The position numbers were made by a program, and so were the translations under genes. Positions 7,912 through 15,503 of a stretch of DNA of 64,000 bases are shown piece by piece. Within the stretch, counting starts at the first letter, position 1, and each line of letters opens with the position of its first letter. Under the pieces are notes generated by a model that did no database searches, was not told the origin of the DNA, and saw nothing but the letters and a program-made list of their open reading frames with translations. Source of the stretch: Bacteroidota bacterium (lineage in GTDB: Bacteria; Bacteroidota; Bacteroidia; NS11-12g; UBA955); the NCBI GenBank assembly GCA_963169345.1, contig CAUJCT010000018.1, positions 38,747 to 102,746 on the forward strand, given 5' to 3'.

Positions 7912-9299
7912 GATTGTAAGCGATGTATACTTTTAACAGTTTCTATGGCTGTTTCAATTGCGCCATGGATTGTTCCACTGTTGTTACTGGTATTACAGGC
8001 TTCGCCGGCAAAAAACACTTTATTTTCTATAGTTTTTGCAAGTTCTGCTCTGCTGTTGTTGCTGCCTCCAACTTTGTGGTACGAAAAACTGCCCTGTATG
8101 AAGGGTGTCTTGCCCCAATACACAACCTGATGTTTCAAAATGGATTTCGATGCTTCTTCACCAATCTGCTCTTTCCATTCTGCTTGAATCAATCGTAGAA
8201 TTTCACTCTCACTCATGTTGTTCAATATATCAGCATTTTCTCCGTGAACAGTTGCCGCTAATAAATAACGATTGTTCTGTATATCTGATTTGACTATATC
8301 GTACTTCCCGATTTTACCATTTACAAACAAACTCTCTGACTCATTATTCCAGAATGATTTATTGGTTTGAACAATGATTCTTACTCCTGAGTCCATGCCT
8401 AATCCGTCCATTGCTCTTAGTTTGCTCTCAGGAAGTGATGGGTGAAATTTAATGCCGTATGCTTGTGATGATGTTAACTTCAATACGGACAATGGAACAG
8501 TAACTATTATTTGATCATATTCTCTGGCAACTTGTAAATGATCTGTTACCTTCACTTTTTCTCCTGAGTAATCAATTTCTGTAACTTGTGTGTTATTTAG
8601 AACATTGGGTAAAATTGATTGATATTTCCTCAATATCACTTCATCAAATGAAATACCCGATTTGTATTTAGTCTCTATAATTTTTCCCAATCCTTCACTG
8701 CTGTTGTACAAAATGGATGCTCTATCGATACTGGTTCCCAACATTTGTTCAGATTTGCTTTTGAAAATAAACTGAACCTTTTGTGGTACCTGTACCTGAT
8801 TCATGTACATCTCAACTGAAATATCCGAACCTACAGTCTGTGACATTTGCTCAAGTCGGCTCTCCATACTTTGATAGTCGCTGTTTTGAGCCATGTCAGC
8901 CTGAGAGTATCCTACACCTTCTGAAAAGAAATTCGAATTGTTTGAAACAGGCTTTGTGATGGCTTGTGCTTGAACAGCTTTGTACCAGTCGTGATTTTGT
9001 CCGTATATTTCATTGGCGCCAAGTTCTGCTGAACCCATCCCGAAAATATCATGAACTGATTGAATTCTGCCTCCGATTTTATCGCTGGCTTCGAGTATTT
9101 CAACCTCATATCCATACTCATTTTGCAATAACCAGGCAGCATGTAATCCAGATATACCTGCTCCAATTACGCCAATTTTTAATTTTGATTTCTTTAATTG
9201 CTTCTCATTGGTTCCGCACGAACTTAACAGCACGCCGGCAAATGAATAGGCCGGAATGGCCAAAGCAAGATTACGAATGAAAGTCCTTCTCGACTGCAT
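7908..9299 (-). CDS. Flavin monoamine oxidase-like FAD oxidoreductase, probable Tat lipoprotein
   Basis: 463 residues. The dinucleotide-binding motif IGVIGAGISGLHAAWLL is followed by VEILEASDKIGGRIQS, the signature of the amine oxidase / polyamine oxidase group; the C-terminal FAD motif VFFAGEACN is also present, with the substrate-side run GSFSYHKVGG. The first 30 residues carry a twin-arginine motif (SRRTFIRNL), a hydrophobic stretch and a lipobox-like LLSSC, so the enzyme is probably folded with FAD in the cytoplasm, exported by Tat and lipid-anchored. It heads an operon with two lipoproteins. The substrate (amine, amino acid or polyamine) is unknown. Confidence 0.85.
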   Translation of the reverse strand: MQSRRTFIRNLALAIPAYSFAGVLLSSCGTNEKQLKKSKLKIGVIGAGISGLHAAWLLQNEYGYEVEILEASDKIGGRIQSVHDIFGMGSAELGANEIYGQNHDWYKAVQAQAITKPVSNNSNFFSEGVGYSQADMAQNSDYQSMESRLEQMSQTVGSDISVEMYMNQVQVPQKVQFIFKSKSEQMLGTSIDRASILYNSSEGLGKIIETKYKSGISFDEVILRKYQSILPNVLNNTQVTEIDYSGEKVKVTDHLQVAREYDQIIVTVPLSVLKLTSSQAYGIKFHPSLPESKLRAMDGLGMDSGVRIIVQTNKSFWNNESESLFVNGKIGKYDIVKSDIQNNRYLLAATVHGENADILNNMSESEILRLIQAEWKEQIGEEASKSILKHQVVYWGKTPFIQGSFSYHKVGGSNNSRAELAKTIENKVFFAGEACNTSNNSGTIHGAIETAIETVKSIHRLQS

Positions 9300-9384
9300 C
9301 TCAATGTATTTGTGTTACATTTGCAAAGATAAAATACTCAATTTAATAAACCATATTTTTTTGGGTAAAAACACTCATTTTGCA

Positions 9385-10452
9385 ATGACTAGGAACGTCG
9401 AAAATATAATTGTTGGTGGTGGTTTGGCCGGAATCTGGATGGCTTATCATTTTCTAAAAGCCTCTAAATCATTTGTTTTAATTGATTCAAATGGACATTC
9501 TAAAAGCTCTTCCGTTGCTGCTGGAATCTTTAATCCTATTGTCCCAAGTCGCCAAAAAATATCCTATAAAGCCGATGAAATTTACCCGTATTTAGGTAAA
9601 AAGTACCATGAAATGGAAACTTTCCTCCATGAAAAGATACTTCATAAACTCACAATTTCATACATCATCGACTCATTAAAAGAACTGAATGATTGGGCGG
9701 CCGTTGCCGAAAATCATATTTTTAAAGATTTCGTTATCATGAGAAATGAACGTTTAGCCGATTCAATCATATCCGATTTCGGTGTACTCGAAATTCAAGA
9801 TACCGGCTGGGTAGATATCCCATTGTTTCTCAATAGCTTTAAAAAGAAAATTTCGGAAATCAATGCTTTTGTAAATGAGGACTTCAATTATCAATTGCTC
9901 GAATACGATGAAATGGGATTCAGCTATAAGGATCTGCGCTCAACTAACATCATTTTTTGCCAGGGTACAGCCGCTCTTAAAAATCCTTTTACTCCCGAAA
10001 TTGAACTTAATCCCGCAAAAGGTGAAGTGCTGTTAATCAAGTCAGATGAACTGGTAGAAGGAACTATCCCTCAAAATGGTGTTTTTCTTGTCCCTCTCGA
10101 AAATAAAACCTTTAAAGTCGGCTCTAACTTTACCTGGGATAATCTGGATTATTCACCAACCGATTCAGCCAGAAATGAAATCCTCAATAAGCTCACTAAA
10201 TGGTTCAAAGCTCCTTTTGATGTATTGGATCAGGTAGCTGGTGTTCGACCGTCAACTGCCGATAGAAGGCCAATTCTTGGTAATCTTGATTTCCATCCGA
10301 ATGCCTATGTATTGAACGGCCTTGGTTCTAAAGGTGTAGCTTTAGCTCCTTACTACAGTAACATACTTTATAAGGCCATTTACGATGGAATGGAAATCGA
10401 TAGAGAAGTCAATGTTAAAAGACTAAAGAAAAGAAAAAAATCAGATGGATAA
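9385..10452 (+). CDS. FAD-dependent oxidoreductase, DAO family
   Basis: 355 residues counted from the ATG at 9385, which sits directly before the Rossmann motif ENIIVGGGLAGIWMAYH; an upstream in-frame ATG at 9256 would overlap the divergent gene and add a non-conserved extension. The C-terminal motif GVRPSTADRRPILG followed by NGLGSKGVALAP is that of the DAO fold, close to the FAD domain of MnmC and glycine oxidase-like enzymes. Substrate unknown. A basic tail (KRLKKRKKSDG) overlaps the 3' end of rnc by 12 bp. Confidence 0.85.
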   Translation: MTRNVENIIVGGGLAGIWMAYHFLKASKSFVLIDSNGHSKSSSVAAGIFNPIVPSRQKISYKADEIYPYLGKKYHEMETFLHEKILHKLTISYIIDSLKELNDWAAVAENHIFKDFVIMRNERLADSIISDFGVLEIQDTGWVDIPLFLNSFKKKISEINAFVNEDFNYQLLEYDEMGFSYKDLRSTNIIFCQGTAALKNPFTPEIELNPAKGEVLLIKSDELVEGTIPQNGVFLVPLENKTFKVGSNFTWDNLDYSPTDSARNEILNKLTKWFKAPFDVLDQVAGVRPSTADRRPILGNLDFHPNAYVLNGLGSKGVALAPYYSNILYKAIYDGMEIDREVNVKRLKKRKKSDG

Positions 10453-11169
10453 TTGCAAACAAAATTTTTGACTTGCCAGTTCCTCTGCAATCTTTTTGGA
10501 GTGATTTTTCCCGACAACTATTTCTTCATCATCCAGTAAAATGGCTACTTCGTAAATCTTGCGTTTATTCTCCATTTCAACATTTTTTAGTGAAAAATCC
10601 AGCTTCTTTTTTTCCTTTTGAGCCCATTTGACCAGTTTAGCTTTGTAACTTAACTCCTGTATCAATAACTCCTCAAAGTCAATATGCTGCTCAAGTATCT
10701 TGTTTAAAATGAAATTCTTAGTAAATTGAAATCCTTTATCCAGATAAATAGCTCCTATAATAGATTCAAAGGCATTGCCGGTAATGGCATCTATAAAAAC
10801 CGGATTGTTTTTGAGTTTGATATCGTAGTGTAAAAGTTGGTGAATCCCCATCTTTTTACCAATACTGTTGAGTTTTGATCGGCCTACAATTTTAGACCTC
10901 ATTTCCGTTAAAAAACCTTCGTTTTTATATGGAAATTTGAGATAAAGCTTTTCTGCTACAACCATACCCAAAACGGCGTCACCTAAGAATTCTAATCGCT
11001 CGTTATTGACCTTTTTAGGGTCGTTGTTAGGAGTATTGCGGTAAGAATTATGAGTTATGGCAATCTTGTAAAGACTGATTTTACCCGGATAAAAGCCTAA
11101 TAAATTATGAAGTTTTTGATAAAGTTTTTTATCCCTGGAAATCCTTGAATTTATAAAACCTCTTATCAA
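10441..11169 (-). CDS. rnc: Ribonuclease III
   Basis: 242 residues: an RNase III catalytic domain with NERLEFLGDAVLG (Asp64) and a C-terminal double-stranded-RNA-binding domain ending in AEELASQKFC. It cleaves structured RNA such as rRNA precursors. The second metal-binding segment reads ITGNAFESIIGAIYLD, so the position that is Asp114 in E. coli seems to be Asn132 here, while the following Glu135 (E117) is kept. It follows fabF by 25 bp, the order acpP-fabF-rnc being usual in Bacteroidota. Confidence 0.93.
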   Translation of the reverse strand: MIRGFINSRISRDKKLYQKLHNLLGFYPGKISLYKIAITHNSYRNTPNNDPKKVNNERLEFLGDAVLGMVVAEKLYLKFPYKNEGFLTEMRSKIVGRSKLNSIGKKMGIHQLLHYDIKLKNNPVFIDAITGNAFESIIGAIYLDKGFQFTKNFILNKILEQHIDFEELLIQELSYKAKLVKWAQKEKKKLDFSLKNVEMENKRKIYEVAILLDDEEIVVGKNHSKKIAEELASQKFCLQLSI

Positions 11170-11194
11170 AACGCACTTGTCTGTTAGGTTGAAA

Positions 11195-12442
11195 TTAAAG
11201 TTTTCTGAATATCACAGTAGCGTTATGTCCGCCAAACCCGAATGTATTGCTTATTGCCACATTGATATCTCTTTTTTGTGCGACATTAAATGTCAGATTC
11301 AATTTAGAATCAATGTTCTCATCATCAGTGAAATGATTAATAGTAGGAGGGATAATGCCGTGCTTCATTGCCATAATGGATGCAACAGCTTCTATTGCTC
11401 CGGCGCCTCCCAACAGGTGACCAGTCATGGATTTGGTGGAACTGATGTTGACTTTATAAGCATGTTCACCAAAAACCGCTTGGATTGCTTTTAATTCAGC
11501 AATATCGCCAAGTGGCGTTGAAGTCCCGTGAACATTAATATAATCAATATCAGATGCCTTCATGTTGGCTTCTTCCAATGCCCAATTAAGCACATTAATA
11601 ACTCCCAAACCTTCTGGATGTGGAGCTGTCATGTGATAAGCATCAGCGCTTAAACCTGTACCAACTACTTCACAGTATATTTTGGCACCTCTGGCTTTAG
11701 CGTGTTCGTATTCTTCAAGTACCAAAGCAGCTGATCCTTCTCCAAGTACAAAACCATCGCGGTCTTTGTCGAATGGGCGGGAAGCTGTTTTTGGACTGTC
11801 ATTTCTTTCACTAAGTGCTTTCATGCTGTTGAATCCACCAACGGCAGGCTCATTAACACAAGCTTCTGAACCTCCGGTCACTATTACCGGACTTTTGCCT
11901 AAGCGAATCATGTTGAAAGCATCTATCAGCGCATTGTTGCTGGAAGCACACGCTGATACGGTGGTGTAATTTGGTCCACCAAAACCATACTTTATACTAA
12001 CCAATCCTCCGGCTATATCCGAAATCATTTTAGTAATAAAGAAAGGAGAAAATCTTGGTGTGCCGTCTCCTTTAGCAAAATCGGCACTTTCATGGAAAAA
12101 GGACGTCAGGCCTCCGATACCGGAACCCCAAATAACGCCGACTCTCGATTTTTCGACTTTGTCTAAGTCTAATCCCGAATCCTTAATGGCTTCTTCAGTA
12201 GTCACCAACGCAAATTGAGCAAATCTGTCCAGTTTCCTGGCCTCTTTGCGGTCCATATAATCCTCTGCATTGAAGTTTTTGACTTCACAGGCAAACTTTG
12301 TCTTGAATTTGGTGGTGTCGAATAGGGTGATCATGTCGGCTCCACTTACACCATTAGAGAGTCCTTCCCAGTATGCCTGGAGATTATTCCCTAATGGCGT
12401 AAGAGCGCCTAATCCCGTAACTACTACACGTTTAAATTGCAT
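11195..12442 (-). CDS. fabF: 3-oxoacyl-[acyl-carrier-protein] synthase II
   Basis: 415 residues, condensing enzyme of fatty acid elongation. The nucleophile lies in TVSACASSNNAL (Cys165); the two catalytic histidines are in VHGTSTPLGD and SMTGHLLGGAGAIEA. The N-terminus RVVVTGLGALTPLGN is typical of FabF. It is 29 bp downstream of acpP and upstream of rnc on the same strand, so it is probably part of one operon with its acyl-carrier substrate. Confidence 0.97.
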   Translation of the reverse strand: MQFKRVVVTGLGALTPLGNNLQAYWEGLSNGVSGADMITLFDTTKFKTKFACEVKNFNAEDYMDRKEARKLDRFAQFALVTTEEAIKDSGLDLDKVEKSRVGVIWGSGIGGLTSFFHESADFAKGDGTPRFSPFFITKMISDIAGGLVSIKYGFGGPNYTTVSACASSNNALIDAFNMIRLGKSPVIVTGGSEACVNEPAVGGFNSMKALSERNDSPKTASRPFDKDRDGFVLGEGSAALVLEEYEHAKARGAKIYCEVVGTGLSADAYHMTAPHPEGLGVINVLNWALEEANMKASDIDYINVHGTSTPLGDIAELKAIQAVFGEHAYKVNISSTKSMTGHLLGGAGAIEAVASIMAMKHGIIPPTINHFTDDENIDSKLNLTFNVAQKRDINVAISNTFGFGGHNATVIFRKL

Positions 12443-12471
12443 GTATCTGTTATTGGGTGGGTAAGTTTCTT

Positions 12472-12708
12472 TTACTTAGAATTGTTTTCGATGTAAGAAA
12501 TGGCGTCGCCTACGGAAACGATTTTCTCAGCTTGCTCGTCCGGAATTGCAATGTTGAACTCCTTTTCGAATTCCATTATCAATTCTACTGTGTCCAATGA
12601 GTCTGCACCCAAATCGTTTGTGAAACTAGCCTCTGGAGTAACTTCACTTTCTTCTACTCCTAATTTGTCAACGATGATTGACTTTACTTTTTCTGCTACT
12701 TCTGACAT
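12472..12708 (-). CDS. acpP: Acyl carrier protein
   Basis: 78 residues, acidic, four-helix carrier. The phosphopantetheine attachment site is [12 protein letters not shown] with Ser37. First gene of the acpP-fabF-rnc run. The 203-bp region upstream, shared with the divergent M28 peptidase gene, holds no clear TAnnTTTG box that I could assign with confidence. Confidence 0.98.
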   Translation of the reverse strand: MSEVAEKVKSIIVDKLGVEESEVTPEASFTNDLGADSLDTVELIMEFEKEFNIAIPDEQAEKIVSVGDAISYIENNSK

Positions 12709-12911
12709 GATGTATTTTTTTTGGTTGGTGCAAATAACTACATTTTTGAAATTATTTCACAATTTTTTTTTAGAAATTTATAGCCGTGAAATATATGCCT
12801 TTCGCCTATATTGTACACCTCATCTGAGGCTTTTTCTTTTGTTTTCTTAATTGCCTTATTTCATTGCATATACCTTGTTTATGTTAGCTTAATTGAATAA
12901 TTTCGAACCTT

Positions 12912-14168
12912 ATGCCAAAGCTGTTTCTTCTTTTGCTCCTTTCTCTCGTGTCCTCAACTTTCGCTCAGGATACTATTTATGCGCGTAAAGTAATTCAAAC
13001 TCTTTGCAGTCCCTCTTTCAAAGGTAGAGGATATATCGGTAAAGGTGATAAAAAAGCCGCTGGTTTTATTGAATCTGAATTTAAAAAAATTGGACTTAAA
13101 CCGCTTAAAGAATCTTTTAGACAAAATTTTAACTTTTCCGCAAATACCATTCAATCGGTCGAAATTGAATACAATGGTAAATTGCTTGTTCCCGGCATCG
13201 ATTACCTCGTTGATGCTTCTTCTCCATCTTTTAATTTTAATGGTGAAATCACTTTCGTTAATTTTGACTCTCTTAACAGCGATTACCACTACGATATCTC
13301 CGGCCATCAACTTCAATACGCCATACTCGATACTTTTACCGCTAACTATGCTGAATCTGCAGCTATCAATATGAAGAAATATTATGCTGACAGAAATAAA
13401 ACCCTGTTAATTCGCCTTTCTAATCAAAAATTAACCTGGACCAGCGCTTCTTATCAAACAAAATTCTGTGGTTTGACTATCCGAAGCGAAATTTTTGACC
13501 GCAATCAAAAAGCTCATTTTAAAATTAAAGTAAAAAGCAAATTCTATAAACCGTATACATCTCAGAATATTCTTGGTATGGTGCCCGGAACTGATAAAAG
13601 TTTGAAGGATAGTTTTATTTTCTTTACTGCTCATTACGATCATCTTGGCAAAATGGGTAAAGCTGTTTTTCCGGGTGCAAACGATAATGCCAGTGGAATA
13701 GCTATGCTCCTCAATCTGGCTAAATATTATGTCGCTAACCCTCAGAAATACTCCATCGTTTTTGTCGCTTTTTCAGGTGAAGAAATAGGTCTCGTCGGTT
13801 CACATTTTTTTGTGAAAAATCCTCTGGTGCCTCTCGAACAAATTCGATTCCTTATTAATATTGATCTTATGGCCAATGGTGCCGACGGTATTATGGCAGT
13901 AAATGGTTTGGTTTTCTATCGCGAATTTGTAAAACTAAAAGCTATCAACGATCAAAAACATTATCTGCCTGATGTTAAAGTGAGAGGGAAAGCTCAAAAC
14001 AGCGACCATTACTATTTCTCTGAAGCTGGTGTGCATTGCTTCTTCTTTTACCTCATGGGAAATTATCCTTATTACCACGATATCAATGATACCCCGGATA
14101 AAGTTCCGCTTACTAACTTTATCGGTGCTTTTAATCTGATGGTGGATTTTGTTGAGGCCCTTCAATAA
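12912..14168 (+). CDS. Secreted M28 family zinc peptidase
   Basis: 418 residues with a signal peptide (MPKLFLLLLLSLVSSTFAQ). The M28 zinc motifs appear in order in the C-terminal half: HYDHLG (about residue 241), GANDNASG, AFSGEEIGLVGS, NIDLM and SDHYYF. Enzymes of this group are aminopeptidases or glutaminyl cyclase-like. Lacking a T9SS sorting domain, it is probably periplasmic. A short DUF2007 gene follows after 9 bp and may share its transcript. Confidence 0.9.
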   Translation: MPKLFLLLLLSLVSSTFAQDTIYARKVIQTLCSPSFKGRGYIGKGDKKAAGFIESEFKKIGLKPLKESFRQNFNFSANTIQSVEIEYNGKLLVPGIDYLVDASSPSFNFNGEITFVNFDSLNSDYHYDISGHQLQYAILDTFTANYAESAAINMKKYYADRNKTLLIRLSNQKLTWTSASYQTKFCGLTIRSEIFDRNQKAHFKIKVKSKFYKPYTSQNILGMVPGTDKSLKDSFIFFTAHYDHLGKMGKAVFPGANDNASGIAMLLNLAKYYVANPQKYSIVFVAFSGEEIGLVGSHFFVKNPLVPLEQIRFLINIDLMANGADGIMAVNGLVFYREFVKLKAINDQKHYLPDVKVRGKAQNSDHYYFSEAGVHCFFFYLMGNYPYYHDINDTPDKVPLTNFIGAFNLMVDFVEALQ

Positions 14169-14177
14169 TTATTTATA

Positions 14178-14558
14178 TTGACTAAATTTGTTGAAATAGC
14201 ATCTGCAGGAAGTGTACACGAATTAAGTGTATTGAGGTCATTGCTCGAAGCAAATGATATCCTCACTTTTATTCAGGATGAATATATCAACCAACTCAGA
14301 CCATCTTCCTATTCCAAGGATAAAGTTAAGTTAAGCATCAGTGAACTGGATGTTCAAAAAGCTTATGAGGTTATAAAAGATAACAATCTACTCTACCTGA
14401 CTGATTTTGATCAATTGGAAAAACACTCTGACAACAGTGATAATCTGTTCACTGAATGGACAATTTTTGGAAATTATCCGCCAATTAAAATGCAGTTTAT
14501 AATTTACGTTGTCATTATCTCTTTAATTGCTCTTATTTTGTTCTCCATTTATGGTTAA
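14178..14558 (+). CDS. DUF2007-type protein with C-terminal membrane anchor (TTG start)
   Basis: 126 residues starting from TTG, nine bases after the M28 stop. Residues 1-75 have the pattern of the DUF2007 'putative signal transducing' domain: an N-terminal EIASAGSVHELSVLRSLLEANDI and a later strand-helix LSISELDVQKAYEVI. Residues about 104-125 are one hydrophobic helix at the very C-terminus, so the domain is probably anchored in the membrane facing the cytoplasm. Function unknown; DUF2007 resembles PII/ACT-like small folds. Confidence 0.7.
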   Translation: MTKFVEIASAGSVHELSVLRSLLEANDILTFIQDEYINQLRPSSYSKDKVKLSISELDVQKAYEVIKDNNLLYLTDFDQLEKHSDNSDNLFTEWTIFGNYPPIKMQFIIYVVIISLIALILFSIYG

Positions 14559-14638
14559 CAAATATCATATTTGAGTCAAATTATCTCAGAATTATTATCA
14601 CTTTTAGCCTTTAACGGAAACTTTTGCTATATTTGAGT

Positions 14639-14842
14639 ATGTCAAATTTTAAGGTCAATATCAAACATTGTCCTTCCTGTGGCTCTGATGAAGTTGGTGA
14701 AGCCAGACCGTTTACAAATGGGATTCTGACCAGTATCCTCATTGTTTTTGCCGCTTTCCCATTTTCTTCAAAAAAATATCATTGCTCTGATTGCGGTAAT
14801 ATCTTTAAAAGTAAAGATATTGCAGAGTTAATTAGAAGATGA
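14639..14842 (+). CDS. Small zinc-ribbon protein with a hydrophobic centre
   Basis: 67 residues from the ATG at 14639 (an upstream in-frame TTG at 14624 is less likely). Two CxxC knuckles, CPSCG near the start and CSDCG about 40 residues later, suggest one zinc site; between them is a hydrophobic stretch GILTSILIVFAAFPF that could insert in a membrane. If it spans once, the two half-knuckles would lie on opposite sides, so it more likely forms a hairpin or is soluble. No family recognised. The next gene starts one base after its stop. Confidence 0.6.
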   Translation: MSNFKVNIKHCPSCGSDEVGEARPFTNGILTSILIVFAAFPFSSKKYHCSDCGNIFKSKDIAELIRR

Positions 14843-14843
14843 T

Positions 14844-15503
14844 ATGAATAATAATGGCCAGCAGATTCAAATTGAACAACAAAAATTGTTCAACACTGCT
14901 TTTATTTTGGCTGTTTTTACCATAATCTACAATATTGCAGAAGGTTTTATAGCAACTTATCTGGGGTATGAAGACGAAAGTCTGGCCCTTTTTGGTTTTG
15001 GTTCTGACAGCTTTATTGAAGTTATTTCAGGAATCGGAATTGCTGTTATGGTACTTCGAATCAAAACTCATCCGGATAGCCAAAGAAACAAATTTGAAAA
15101 AACTGCATTAAAAGTCACCGGAACAGCTTTTTATCTATTGGTTGTTGCCCTTACTTTAACAGGTATATATAACATTTACTATAACCATCAACCACAGACT
15201 ACTTTCTGGGGTGTGGTGATTTCTCTCGTTTCTATAGCTATTATGTGGGGTACTATTATCTGGAAATCCAAAATAGGAAAAGCGCTAGATTCTGAAGCAA
15301 TTTTAGCAGATACCGAATGTGCTAAAGTCTGTATCTATATGTCAGTTGTACTGCTTATTAGTAGTCTGTTTTATGAATTCGTTAATCTGCCTTATATTGA
15401 TAGTATTGGTACACTTGGACTTGCTTTTTTATCATTCAGAGAAGGGAAGGAGTGCTTCGAAAAAGCTTCAAGTGAAAAATACTGCAATTGCCATCATCAT
15501 TAA
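14844..15503 (+). CDS. Polytopic membrane protein related to cation efflux (CDF) proteins
   Basis: 219 residues with five or six hydrophobic helices. The segment GFGSDSFIEVISG in the second helix resembles the metal-site helix of cation diffusion facilitators (usual pattern HxxxD), and a later ILADTECAKVC segment resembles the second site. It lacks the long cytoplasmic C-terminal domain of classical transporters and ends in a Cys/His-rich tail (KYCNCHHH) that could bind metal. I call it a CDF-like transmembrane domain protein; transport is inferred, not shown. It overlaps the convergent T9SS gene by 4 bp. Confidence 0.65.
   Translation: MNNNGQQIQIEQQKLFNTAFILAVFTIIYNIAEGFIATYLGYEDESLALFGFGSDSFIEVISGIGIAVMVLRIKTHPDSQRNKFEKTALKVTGTAFYLLVVALTLTGIYNIYYNHQPQTTFWGVVISLVSIAIMWGTIIWKSKIGKALDSEAILADTECAKVCIYMSVVLLISSLFYEFVNLPYIDSIGTLGLAFLSFREGKECFEKASSEKYCNCHHH

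Noticed and set aside
9256..9384. N-terminal extension of the FAD oxidoreductase from an ATG at 9256
   Set aside because: The extension would overlap the divergent flavin oxidase gene and is not conserved-looking; the Rossmann motif starts right after the ATG at 9385.
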